Below, one piece after another: positions 25,567-33,958 of a DNA stretch of 56,500 bases; position 1 is the first letter of the stretch, and the number at the start of each line of letters is the position of its first letter. Made by a program: the position numbers and the translations under genes. The stretch is from Croceibacterium_A sp044506885 (GTDB lineage Bacteria > Pseudomonadota > Alphaproteobacteria > Sphingomonadales > Sphingomonadaceae), in assembly GCA_044506885.1 (NCBI GenBank), contig JBIQKC010000021.1, forward strand, positions 1 through 56,500. Reading direction: 5' to 3'. Under the pieces are notes generated by a model. The model did no database searches and was not told the DNA's origin. It saw nothing but the letters and a program-made list of their open reading frames with translations.

Positions 25567-28023
25567 TCAGAGCCCGACGACGCCCCCGTCGTCGCGGGTG
25601 ATGGCGACGATGGCGGAGCGCGGCCGTCCGCTCGTGGTTCCGCTCTGGCTTTGCGGCCAGTTGCTGCTCGGCGTGGAAGGCGCGCCGTTCTCGCCCGGAT
25701 GCTGGATGCCGACGAACAGCGTCCGGCCGTCGGGCGTCGAATCGACGCCGGTGATCTCGCACTCCTTCGGGCCGACGAGGAAACGCTTCAGCGTTGCCGC
25801 CGTCGCCGCCACGCCGATGAAGGTGGGTTGCGTGGCTGTCGCGCCGCCGGTCCCGGTATTGGTGATCGTCCGCGCTCCGCCGTCGCCGACCGTACCGGGC
25901 AGGGCGGCCAGCATCTGGTTGTTCGTGCGGTCGGTCAGCGCCCCGTCGTCGGTCTGGAGCCACAGCAGCGGATGGACCTGTCCCGACGGATTGCTCTCGC
26001 GAGCGAAGAACAGCCCGTCCGGGCTCGAGAAGTCGTTCTCCGGGGTCAGGCCCGAAAGGTTGGCCTCCGCACCGGCGTCGGCGGCATCGGCTCCGAACAG
26101 GTACACGTCCCACTGGAACGCCGTCGCCGCCGGATCGTCGCCGGTTTCGCGAAGGCGCACGATATGGCCGTTGGCGTTGCCGTAGCTGGTCGAGCTTCCC
26201 TGCACCGCTCCGTAGTGGCGCGGGTTGGCGGCATTGGTGTCGTTGAGCGGCCGGCCCGCGGCGTTGTTGTTGGTCAGCGTCAGGTACACTTCGCCCGTCA
26301 CCGGGTTGGTGGCGGTCCATTCCGGGCGATCCATCGGGGTCGCCCCCACCGCGTCGGCGGCAAGGCGGGTGTTGACCAGCACGTCGGCCTGGCTGGCGAA
26401 GACATATTCGGGCTCACCCCCGGTCGCGGGCCGCGCCGGCACGCTGCCGAACACCAGCGGCAGCCACACGCCGTTGCCGCTGGCGTCGAACCGCGCGACG
26501 TAGAGCGTGCCGTTGTCGAGGTACTTGTCGCCCACCGCAAGACGGTCGGCGGCCTGCGCGTCGGCGGGGTCCCACGCCTGCGCCGAGACGAACTTGTACA
26601 GGTACTCGCGGCGCGCATCGTCGCCCATGTAGACCGCCAGCTTCTTGCCTGCCTCCAGCTTGCCCAGCCAGGCGCCTTCATGTCCCATGCGGCCGAGCGC
26701 GGTGCGCTTGCGCGGCGTGCTCGACGGATCGTAGGGATCGATCTCGACCACCCAGCCCAGGGTGTTCGGTTCGTTGCGATAGTCCTCCAGCGCGGAAGCG
26801 CCGGTGGCGCGCGCATCCCAGCGGCGGAACACGGGGTCCGAACCCGCGCTCGACCAGGCGTAGTTGCCGCTGCCGCTGCTCACGCCGTAGCGACGCAGCG
26901 ATGTCAGTTCGCGGGGGGTGCGGGCGGCATCGTCGCCGCTGCGGCGGAAATAGCCGGCCCAGTTCTCTTCGCAGGTGAGGTTGGTGCCCCAGGCGCTGCG
27001 GCCGTTGGCGCAGTTGTTGATCGTGCCGTTGCTGGCCGTTCCCGCCGGATAGGCGACCGTCTTGACGAAGTCGCTGCCGCGCACCGGGCCGTACAGCGCT
27101 ATCGGCGTGTTGGGGGTGATGCGGCGGTTGAAGCCGCTGTCCTGGACCCAGTCCCACTCGCGCCCGCCGCCGTCGCGGTATTCGATCACGCCGACGCCGT
27201 GGGCCTCGATCTCCTTGATCGCCTCGCCCGCCGGACGCGCGCCGCCGCTTTCGGTCGGGCCGTTGGGGTGCAGGTACTGGATGTTGAGGTTCTCGAAGTT
27301 CTGCACCATCAGCCCGCGAGCCGAGCTGTCGTCGTCCCGCGCGCCGGATGCGTCGAGCCCGAACCAGGCGAGCGCGTCGCCATGGTCGCCGATGCGGTGG
27401 GCGAAGTCGGTGTCGGTGCCGTCGTTGGCATAGTCCGGGACGCCGGCGGCGATCGGGTCGCCGAGGCGCGTCATCACGGTCACGCTGTAGCCGGCGGGAA
27501 CGGTCACCACGTCATTCAGCGTGTGGGGCACGGCGGTAAAGCCGAGGACGGCGGGATTGACCGTCACCGTAGTTGTCGCGCTTGCCGCCGCGCCGCTGGA
27601 ATTCGCGCCGCTGAAGCGGAAGGTCAGTTCGGTCGGTTCGGCTACCGCGGGGGCGATGAAGGTCGCGTTGGCGCTGTCCGCGTCGGTCAGGTCCACGGAC
27701 GGGCCGCCCGTCTGCGCCCACCGCACCGCTGTTGCCGAGCCGGAGGATACGGTGCCGCTCAGCGTGACGATGTTGCCCGCGGTCGCGCTTCCGGAACCAC
27801 CGGCGGCAACGGTCGGGCTGTCGACGCTCTCGTCCTCGTCCGATCCGCACGCAGCCAGCAGCGAAGTGCTGAGGAACGCCGCGACCGCGGCGCCGACGCC
27901 GCCCCGGATCGTTTGCCGGCGCGAATAACGGTCGGCGACAAGGCTTCCCAGATCGCGCGCACTGCTCTTGTTGGTGTCCACCTCGCCATCGGAATAGCCG
28001 AGCGCGATATCAAAGGCCTTCAT
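25567..28023 (-). CDS. phoX: PhoX-family alkaline phosphatase with Tat lipoprotein signal and an Ig/PKD-like insert
   Basis: A PhoX-type phosphatase (calcium/iron enzyme) that releases phosphate from organic esters in the periplasm or at the surface. The 818-residue protein has twin Arg35-Arg36 (SRRQTIR), a hydrophobic stretch and a lipobox-like LLAAC (Cys59), suggesting a Tat-exported lipoprotein. Residues about 70-155 form a beta-rich segment (VRWAQTGGPSVDLTDADSAN, TELTFRF, TTTVTVNP) resembling an Ig/PKD domain. The catalytic body shows the family segment TCEENWAGYF and the late SSPDGLFFA and TLFVGIQHPGE. No Pho box was identified upstream. Confidence 0.88.
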   Translation of the reverse strand: MKAFDIALGYSDGEVDTNKSSARDLGSLVADRYSRRQTIRGGVGAAVAAFLSTSLLAACGSDEDESVDSPTVAAGGSGSATAGNIVTLSGTVSSGSATAVRWAQTGGPSVDLTDADSANATFIAPAVAEPTELTFRFSGANSSGAAASATTTVTVNPAVLGFTAVPHTLNDVVTVPAGYSVTVMTRLGDPIAAGVPDYANDGTDTDFAHRIGDHGDALAWFGLDASGARDDDSSARGLMVQNFENLNIQYLHPNGPTESGGARPAGEAIKEIEAHGVGVIEYRDGGGREWDWVQDSGFNRRITPNTPIALYGPVRGSDFVKTVAYPAGTASNGTINNCANGRSAWGTNLTCEENWAGYFRRSGDDAARTPRELTSLRRYGVSSGSGNYAWSSAGSDPVFRRWDARATGASALEDYRNEPNTLGWVVEIDPYDPSSTPRKRTALGRMGHEGAWLGKLEAGKKLAVYMGDDARREYLYKFVSAQAWDPADAQAADRLAVGDKYLDNGTLYVARFDASGNGVWLPLVFGSVPARPATGGEPEYVFASQADVLVNTRLAADAVGATPMDRPEWTATNPVTGEVYLTLTNNNAAGRPLNDTNAANPRHYGAVQGSSTSYGNANGHIVRLRETGDDPAATAFQWDVYLFGADAADAGAEANLSGLTPENDFSSPDGLFFARESNPSGQVHPLLWLQTDDGALTDRTNNQMLAALPGTVGDGGARTITNTGTGGATATQPTFIGVAATAATLKRFLVGPKECEITGVDSTPDGRTLFVGIQHPGENGAPSTPSSNWPQSQSGTTSGRPRSAIVAITRDDGGVVGL

Positions 28024-28167
28024 GTTCGATTCCCCGAAACGGTTGTGTTCCGGGGGCGGCCCTATTCACGCTTCGTGACGGATGAAGGTAGGTTCGGTGT
28101 CGGATCGAAGACAGGTGCGATTCACCGCCGCCGTCCGTTGGTCACCAAGGCGGTGTCGGGCGGTGGG

Positions 28168-29412
28168 TCAACCCGGCGCGGCTTGCTTTTCTGCCGCCAG
28201 CCGGTCGATCTCAACGCGGCTCTTCTTTTCGGCGGCGGTCTTGAGCTGGCCGCAGGCGGCGTCGATGTCGCGGCCGCGCGGGGTGCGCACGGGCGCGGAG
28301 ATGCCGCCCTCGAACACGATCTCGGAAAAGCGGCGGATCCGTTCCGGGCTCGAGCATTCGTAAGGCGCGCCAGGCCAGGGGTTGAACGGAATCAGGTTGA
28401 CCTTGGCCGGCAGTTTGTAGCGCCTGATCAGCCGCACCAGCTCGCGCGCGTCCTCGTCGCTGTCGTTCCGGTCCTTCAGCATCACGTACTCGAACGTGAT
28501 CCGCCGCGCGTTCGATGCGCCGGGGTAGGCGGCGCAGGCTTCCAGCAGCTCCTCGATGCCGTACTTGCGGTTGAGCGGCACGATCTCGTCGCGCACTTCC
28601 TTGCTCACCGCGTGTAGGCTGACGGCGAGATTGGTGCCGATCTCCTCGCCGCAGCGCGCCATCATCGGCACGACGCCGCTGGTCGACAGCGTGATGCGAC
28701 GCTTCGACAGTGCCAGTCCGTCGCCATCCATCACGATGCGCAGCGCGTCGCGCACGTTGTCGAAATTGTACAGCGGCTCGCCCATGCCCATCATCACGAT
28801 GTTGGTCAGCAGGCGTCCGTCGGCGGTGTATTCCGCTTCGGATTCCTCCTCCGCGAAGTCCATCTTGCCCTTGGGCCATTCGCCCAGTGCATCGCGCGCC
28901 AGCATGACCTGGCCAACGATCTCGCCCGGCGTCAGGTTGCGCACCAGCCGCATCGTGCCGGTGTGGCAGAAGCGGCAGTTGAGCGTGCAGCCGACCTGGC
29001 TCGACACGCACAGCGTTCCCCGGTCGGCATCGGGGATGAACACCATCTCGAAATCGTGCCCGTCGGCCGTGCGCAGCAGCCACTTGCGCGTGCCGTCGCT
29101 CGAATGCTGCGCCTCGATGACTTCCGGCCGCCCGATCGCGAAGCGTTCGGCCAGCCACGGGCGCATGGTCTTGGCGATGTCGGTCATCGCCGAAAAGTCG
29201 GTCACACCGCGGTGATAGAGCCAGTGGAACACCTGCTTCGCCCGCAGCCGCGCCTGCTTTTCATCGAGCCCCGCTTCGGCGAACAGTTCCGCTATGCGGG
29301 CTCTCGGCAGCCCGACCAGGTCCACGCGCCCATCGCCGCGCGGCGTGATGTCGCGCGCGACGGGGACGGGATCGATCTGTCCCGGAATCGGCATGAGGGC
29401 GGTGTCGGCCAT
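28168..29412 (-). CDS. rlmN: 23S rRNA (A2503-C2)/tRNA (A37-C2) methyltransferase
   Basis: Radical-SAM enzyme that methylates C2 of A2503 in 23S rRNA and A37 in some tRNAs, improving translation accuracy. It has 414 residues. The [4Fe-4S] motif is Cys142, Cys146, Cys149 in GCTLNCRFCHTG. Other landmarks are SSQVGC, the NIVMMGMGEPLYN segment, STSGVVP, and VSLHAV; the late cysteine in DAACGQL is the methyl-carrying residue. The N-terminus has GLPRARIAELF typical of RlmN. Start ATG 29412 fits the family. It is monocistronic as far as can be seen. Confidence 0.96.
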   Translation of the reverse strand: MADTALMPIPGQIDPVPVARDITPRGDGRVDLVGLPRARIAELFAEAGLDEKQARLRAKQVFHWLYHRGVTDFSAMTDIAKTMRPWLAERFAIGRPEVIEAQHSSDGTRKWLLRTADGHDFEMVFIPDADRGTLCVSSQVGCTLNCRFCHTGTMRLVRNLTPGEIVGQVMLARDALGEWPKGKMDFAEEESEAEYTADGRLLTNIVMMGMGEPLYNFDNVRDALRIVMDGDGLALSKRRITLSTSGVVPMMARCGEEIGTNLAVSLHAVSKEVRDEIVPLNRKYGIEELLEACAAYPGASNARRITFEYVMLKDRNDSDEDARELVRLIRRYKLPAKVNLIPFNPWPGAPYECSSPERIRRFSEIVFEGGISAPVRTPRGRDIDAACGQLKTAAEKKSRVEIDRLAAEKQAAPG

Positions 29413-29689
29413 TCGTGGCGCATATAGGTCGGGTTGAGGGAAACGGCAAAGACTGGCGGCGGGCCGAAGTCGCTTGCCGGTGAACTGTGGCCCGCGCACG
29501 TCGCGAACCTTCTCCGGGCCCGCCCGTTCCCGGCGTTCGTCGAGCCGGATATTCGTTTCGTCGATGCAAGTGTGGCGAAAAAACCTCAATATTTTCGTTG
29601 TGTTAGGTTCATGAAACTTCCGCCGGACAATCCCCATTTAGCAGGTCCACGGCCGTGGCGCCGTGGGTTTTGAATGATTGGAGTTTGTC
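29413..29689. other. Divergent intergenic region between rlmN and the outer-membrane protein gene
   Basis: An AT-richer stretch at about 29577-29625 is the likely promoter area for the outer-membrane gene, but I cannot assign -35/-10 boxes with confidence. A 12-bp perfect palindrome CCACGGCCGTGG lies at 29647-29658, 31 bp before the start. Confidence 0.35.
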
Positions 29690-30349
29690 ATGAATACGCG
29701 TTTCGCAATCCTGCTCGCGGCCGCTTCGGCCATTGTCGCCGTTCCCGCCGTGGCGCAGGAAACGGATTTCTCGGGCCCGTGGGTCGCGGGTGTTGCCGGT
29801 TATGACCGGAACCAGTCCGGCAGCTCGCAGGACGACGGCGTCAATGCCGACCTCGACCAGAACGCTGAAGGCATCATCTACGGTGTCCAGGCGGGCTTCG
29901 ATGCCGACATGGGCACGATGGTCGTCGGCGCAGAGGCGGAGTTGACCGATTCCACCGCCGATTCCACCTACAGCGATCCTTACACCAATTTCGGTCTGGG
30001 AACGGTGGACGCGGGCCGTGACATCTACGTCGGCGGCCGGATCGGCTTCAAGGCCACTCCGCAAACGCTGGTCTACGGCAAGGGCGGTTACAGCTTCGGC
30101 CGGTTCAACTTCGTCGGCACCGACGGCACTACCGACTACAGCGAGAACATCGACGCCAACGGCTGGCGCGTGGGCGCGGGCGTCGAGCAGAAGCTCGGCG
30201 GCAACGCCTTCGCCAAGGTTGAGTACCGCTACACCAACTACAACCGCGCCGAGATCGACTTCGAGGCGACCGGTGTGGCCGATAGCGACCGGTTCGACAT
30301 CGACACCGACCGCCACCAGGTCATGGCCGGCGTCGGCTGGAGGTTCTGA
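29690..30349 (+). CDS. Outer-membrane beta-barrel protein (Opa/porin-like family)
   Basis: A 219-residue exported protein predicted to form an 8-stranded outer-membrane barrel. It has a Sec signal (MNTRFAILLAAASAIVAVPAVAQ), then alternating aromatic/hydrophobic strands: WVAGVAGYDRN, IYGVQAGFDAD, IYVGGRIGFKA, LVYGKGGYSFGRF, WRVGAGVEQKL, AFAKVEYRYTNY. The last residue is Phe (GVGWRF), the usual outer-membrane signature. ATG 29690 has GGAG 6 bp upstream. A terminator follows. Function (adhesion, integrity or minor pore) is not readable. Confidence 0.88.
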   Translation: MNTRFAILLAAASAIVAVPAVAQETDFSGPWVAGVAGYDRNQSGSSQDDGVNADLDQNAEGIIYGVQAGFDADMGTMVVGAEAELTDSTADSTYSDPYTNFGLGTVDAGRDIYVGGRIGFKATPQTLVYGKGGYSFGRFNFVGTDGTTDYSENIDANGWRVGAGVEQKLGGNAFAKVEYRYTNYNRAEIDFEATGVADSDRFDIDTDRHQVMAGVGWRF

Positions 30350-30369
30350 TCACGAGAGGGTCGCAGGGC

Positions 30370-30400
30370 GGGCCGGAGGGGAAACCTTCCGGCCCGTTTC
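30370..30400. terminator. Terminator between convergent genes
   Basis: GGGCCGGA (30370-30377) pairs with TCCGGCCC (30388-30395), followed by GTTTCCTTT. It lies between two convergent genes and may serve both strands, since the minus strand has AAGGAAAC there and weaker U-content. Confidence 0.7.
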
Positions 30401-30406
30401 CTTTGC

Positions 30407-30889
30407 CTATCGCCGCCGCGCGCACCCCACCGTGGCCGCATCCATAGCCGTCGCCGCGCCGTCGAGGCGGTAGCGGTCGGTGAAGCGCCGCCCGGCGCTG
30501 TCGCGCGCCGTGACGCTCATCGAGCCGGCCGAACGCATCGCCGCCACAATCGCGGCATCCATCGCCCGGTCGCTTGCCCATGCGTCGGTCCCTCCGCCGG
30601 TCAGCGCGAAACGCTGCCCCCCGACACTCAGCGAAATCGCCGCGCCTTGCGCCAGCCGGCGCGACAGCCGCAGATGCACCTGTCCGCGCACCCCGTGCTC
30701 CGGCCAGGTGCCGACACTGGCGAACGGCGCGCTGTCGCGCCCCTCGCTCTGCGCCGCCGCGATGGCATAGCACCGCGGCGTGTCGGGATCGCGAAACGCG
30801 CCCCAGTCGCCGAACACGCCCAGGCTGTCCTTGGCGGACACAGGGGCGGTGACGGCGAGAGCCAAGAGCAAGAACTGCAGCGCGCGCAT
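30407..30889 (-). CDS. Secreted protein, invasion-associated locus B-like, unknown function
   Basis: A 160-residue exported protein: Sec signal MRALQFLLLALAVTAPVSA, then LGVFGDWGAFRDPDTPRCYAIA, which recalls the FGDW...C start of IalB-type periplasmic proteins, and a later beta-rich part with LSRRLAQGAAISLSVGG. Only two cysteines are visible in the mature part (in RCYAIA and GCARRR). AGGA lies 9 bp upstream of the ATG. I am confident it is real and secreted, not of the family assignment. Confidence 0.65.
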   Translation of the reverse strand: MRALQFLLLALAVTAPVSAKDSLGVFGDWGAFRDPDTPRCYAIAAAQSEGRDSAPFASVGTWPEHGVRGQVHLRLSRRLAQGAAISLSVGGQRFALTGGGTDAWASDRAMDAAIVAAMRSAGSMSVTARDSAGRRFTDRYRLDGAATAMDAATVGCARRR

Positions 30890-31035
30890 GCGATCTTTCC
30901 TAACGCGGGCTAGCGAGCGCGCAAGGAATCCCGCCGATCGAACCGACCCGGTCCGGTTTTGCTGGATTCGTCCCGCCGACGCGGCATGATGCCTTCCGGG
31001 GATTCGGTTTGGGGGCGGACTGCCGGAAGCATGAT

Positions 31036-31656
31036 ATGAACTTGCTGGCGGATCATAACTTGCCGTTTGCCGTGGCTTTGGCGCTGATGGTGCTGCTGGC
31101 GCTGTTTCAGGCGTTCGGTCTGGGCGGCTCGTTCGGCGACAGCGACCTCGATGCCGATAGCGACGGGCATGCCTACGTGGCGGACGGCCTGCTGCTCGCT
31201 TTCGGTTTGGGGAGAGTTCCGTTCATGATCTGGCTGGCAACCTTGTTGCTGCTGTTCGCCGGGCTGGGTGTCGGCATCCAGAGCATAGCCGAAGGACTCA
31301 TCGGAGCGCCGCTCGACATGTGGCTGGGCGCCGTTCTTGCCGGGGTTGTGGCGCTGCCGGCCACCGGCGTCGTGGCGCGGCCTCTGGCGCGGATCCTTCC
31401 GCGTGATGAAACCACTGCGGTTGGGCTCGACAGCCTGGTTGGCCGCCGGGCGACGATCATGACCGGGCGGGCAGCGGCAGGGCACCCGGCGCGCGCGCAG
31501 GTCAACGATCGCTTTGGCCATCCGCATCATGTGATGGTCGAGCCGCACGAGATGGATTCGCAAATGCTGGAGGGCGACGAGGTGCTGCTTGTCCGCCGCG
31601 ACGGCGAAACGTTCTTTGGCGTGCCGTTACAGGAGCGGCGACTGGCACCAATGTGA
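31036..31656 (+). CDS. YqiJ-like inner-membrane protein with OB-fold-type domain
   Basis: A 206-residue membrane protein of the YqiJ family, the standard partner of flotillin YqiK. Three hydrophobic segments are visible (about 8-27, 60-82 and 93-115), followed by a cytoplasmic OB-like NfeD-type domain (VGRRATIMTGRAAAGHPARAQV...GDEVLLVRRDGETFFGV). It lies 16 bp upstream of the flotillin gene. Established knowledge: NfeD/YqiJ proteins work with flotillins in membrane microdomains. ATG 31036 is chosen because it begins the first hydrophobic run; the frame opens at 31009. Confidence 0.8.
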   Translation: MNLLADHNLPFAVALALMVLLALFQAFGLGGSFGDSDLDADSDGHAYVADGLLLAFGLGRVPFMIWLATLLLLFAGLGVGIQSIAEGLIGAPLDMWLGAVLAGVVALPATGVVARPLARILPRDETTAVGLDSLVGRRATIMTGRAAAGHPARAQVNDRFGHPHHVMVEPHEMDSQMLEGDEVLLVRRDGETFFGVPLQERRLAPM

Positions 31657-31672
31657 CTATGGGGGACGCAAG

Positions 31673-33427
31673 ATGTTCGAGAACTTGATGGATATCGCGA
31701 TCTGGGCGGGCGCAATCTTCGTCGCCCTGCTGATCGTCGCATTCACGATCACCCGGCTCTACCGCCGCGCGACCAAGGAGGTCGGTTTCGTACGCACCGG
31801 CTTTGGCGGCGAGAAGGTGGTGATGAACGGCGGCGCGCTGGTGCTGCCGGTGCTGCATGAGACGATGCCGGTGAACATGAACACCGTGCGCCTCGCGGTG
31901 GAGCGCAAGAACACCGACGCTCTGATCACGCTCGATCGTTTGCGGATCGACGTGAAGGCGGAGTTCTACGTTCGCGTGCGGCCCGATGCCGGGGCAATCG
32001 CGATGGCCGCGCAGACTCTTGGCCAGAGGACGATGCAGCCGGATCTGCTCAAGGATCTGGTTGAAGGCAAGTTCGTCGACGCTTTGCGCTCGGTCGCCGC
32101 CGGAATGACGATGAACGAACTGCACGAAAAGCGCGCCGACTTCGTGCAGAAGGTGCAGCAGGTTTCCTCGAACGACCTGGCGATGAACGGACTGGAACTG
32201 GAATCGGTCTCGCTCACTGGCCTCGATCAGACCAGCATCGAGCACTTCAACGCCAACAATGCCTTCGATGCTGAGGGCCTGACCAAGCTTACCGAGCAGA
32301 TTCAGGCGCGCAAGAAGCTGCGCAACGACATCGAGCAGGACACCCGCGTACAGATGGAGACCAAGAACCTCGAGGCGGACAAGCGCAGCCTGGAGATCAG
32401 CCGCGACAACGAATTCGCCCGGCTGGAGCAGGAACGCGAGGTCGAAATGCGCCGTGCGGCGCAGGCTGCCGAAGTCGCTCGCGAGCAGGCCGTGCGCAAT
32501 CAGGAAGCGGAAGCAGCGCGGATCGACGCCAAGCGACTGGTCGATGCCCAGCAGATCGAGGCTGACCGCACGATCGAGCAGGCGCGCATCGCGCAGGCGC
32601 AGGCCATCGAAATCGCCCGGCAAGAGCAACAGATCGCGGTGCAGAACAAGAGCCGCGAGGAAAGCCAGGCGAAAGCCGAAGCGGACGAAGCGCGCGCCAA
32701 GGCGGTTGCAGCGGAGGAACAGGTTACCACGTCTCGGGAAACCGAGGTCGCCGAACGCAACAAGCGGATCGAACTAATCGAAGCCGCCAAGGCGGCCGAG
32801 CGCGAGGCGATCAAGCTGAAGGTCCAGGCGGAGGCGGAGAAGGACGCTGCACAGAACCGCGCGGAGGCCACACGGCGCGAAGCCGAAGGCGAGGCTGAGG
32901 CGGAGAAGCTGCGCGCCGAAGCCTCGCGCGTCCGCTTCGAGGTCGAGGCCGCCGGGCAGCGGGCGGTCAACGAGGCGGCGAACATCCTCTCCAGCGACCA
33001 GATCTCGTTGCAGACCAAACTGGCGCTGCTCAAGGTCCTGCCGGAAGTGGTGCGTGAGAGCGCCAAGCCGCTGGAAGCGATCGATTCGATCAAGATCGTC
33101 CAGGTCGACGGGCTCACACAGAAGGCTGCGAACGGCGCCGGCGGTGCGGGTTACGGCGGCGGCGGTGGAACTGGCAATCTGGCGCAAGATGCGGTCGCGG
33201 CCGCGCTCGCCTACCGGGCACAGGCACCGGTGCTCGACGGGCTGATGAAGGAGCTTGGGCTCGATGGGAGTTCGCTGAACGGCCTGCTGCCCACCACCCC
33301 AGCGGGGAATGGCGATGGAGCGGTTTCCGTCACGCCGGAGGAGGAACCGGGGCAGGTTCTCGTCGGGAATGATGACCCTGAAGCTGGCGATCAGGACGGA
33401 GCGGACAGCGCGGAAGCAGCGGAGTAG
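31673..33427 (+). CDS. Flotillin-family (YqiK-like, SPFH domain) protein
   Basis: A 584-residue membrane scaffold. An N-terminal transmembrane segment (AGAIFVALLIVAFTITRLY, 11-30) is followed by an SPFH domain (GFVRTGFGGEKVVMNGGALVLPVLHE to about 190) and a very long coiled coil (about 220-430) rich in EAEA/EAR heptads, the flotillin domain. The C-terminus has a GGAGYGGGGG linker and an acidic tail. Flotillins organise membrane microdomains, with effects on signalling and stress resistance. It is paired with the YqiJ-like gene upstream. The GreB-type gene converges directly, its stop touching this one. Confidence 0.93.
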   Translation: MFENLMDIAIWAGAIFVALLIVAFTITRLYRRATKEVGFVRTGFGGEKVVMNGGALVLPVLHETMPVNMNTVRLAVERKNTDALITLDRLRIDVKAEFYVRVRPDAGAIAMAAQTLGQRTMQPDLLKDLVEGKFVDALRSVAAGMTMNELHEKRADFVQKVQQVSSNDLAMNGLELESVSLTGLDQTSIEHFNANNAFDAEGLTKLTEQIQARKKLRNDIEQDTRVQMETKNLEADKRSLEISRDNEFARLEQEREVEMRRAAQAAEVAREQAVRNQEAEAARIDAKRLVDAQQIEADRTIEQARIAQAQAIEIARQEQQIAVQNKSREESQAKAEADEARAKAVAAEEQVTTSRETEVAERNKRIELIEAAKAAEREAIKLKVQAEAEKDAAQNRAEATRREAEGEAEAEKLRAEASRVRFEVEAAGQRAVNEAANILSSDQISLQTKLALLKVLPEVVRESAKPLEAIDSIKIVQVDGLTQKAANGAGGAGYGGGGGTGNLAQDAVAAALAYRAQAPVLDGLMKELGLDGSSLNGLLPTTPAGNGDGAVSVTPEEEPGQVLVGNDDPEAGDQDGADSAEAAE

Positions 33428-33925
33428 TCAGACATCGGGATAGCCGATCGCCAGCACTTCCCATTCCTTCTCCCCGGCCGGTAGACGCACTGTCCTGACG
33501 TCGCCGACCGCCGCGCCCCGCAGGGCGCGGGCGATCGGGGCGCTCCAGCCGATCCTGCCGGCGGATGGGTCCTGCTCGTCGTCGCCGACGAGAGTGACGG
33601 TGCGCCGGTTGTCGTCCTCGTCCGCGATGGTCACGGTGGCGCCGAACCAGGCGCGGGTCTTGTCCGGGGCCCGCGCCGGGTCCAGCACTCGCGCCGCCTT
33701 CATCCGCCGGGCGAGGTGGGCCAGTTCGCGGTCGATCTCGCGCATCCGCTTGCGGCCGTAGAGGTAGTCGCCGTTCTCGCTCCGATCGCCGTTACCCGCC
33801 GCCCAGCTGACGATGGCGACGATCTCCGGCCGCTCGGTCCCGAGCAGGTGGTCGTAGCGCGCCTTGAGCGCGGCGAGCCCCGCCGGCGTGATAAGGTTTT
33901 CTCGTGGCTTCATCGCCCGCTGCAC
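33428..33925 (-). CDS. GreB-type transcription elongation factor
   Basis: Helps stalled RNA polymerase cleave its transcript through the secondary channel. The 165-residue protein starts with the GreA/B helix (LITPAGLAALKARYDHLL), continues with NGDRSENGDYLYGRKRMREID, where the acidic tip residues of the coiled coil sit, and ends with the FKBP-like domain (SAGRIGWSAPIARALRGAAVGDV). REIDRELAHLARRMKAA and GKEWEV-like endings resemble GreB more than GreA. GTG 33925 is kept as start because AGGGAG lies 7 bp upstream; ATG 33913 is possible. Confidence 0.88.
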   Translation of the reverse strand: MQRAMKPRENLITPAGLAALKARYDHLLGTERPEIVAIVSWAAGNGDRSENGDYLYGRKRMREIDRELAHLARRMKAARVLDPARAPDKTRAWFGATVTIADEDDNRRTVTLVGDDEQDPSAGRIGWSAPIARALRGAAVGDVRTVRLPAGEKEWEVLAIGYPDV

Positions 33926-33958
33926 ATGTCCACTCCCTGGCCCCTAGCGAGAGGGGAG

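Noticed and set aside
28066..28078. TCACG-CTT-CGTGA upstream of phoX as a Pho box
   Set aside because: A short 5-bp dyad that does not fit the direct-repeat Pho box; too weak to claim.
25489..28617. 1042-codon plus-strand open frame
   Set aside because: Antisense to phoX and rlmN; His/Arg/Gly-rich shadow without domain.
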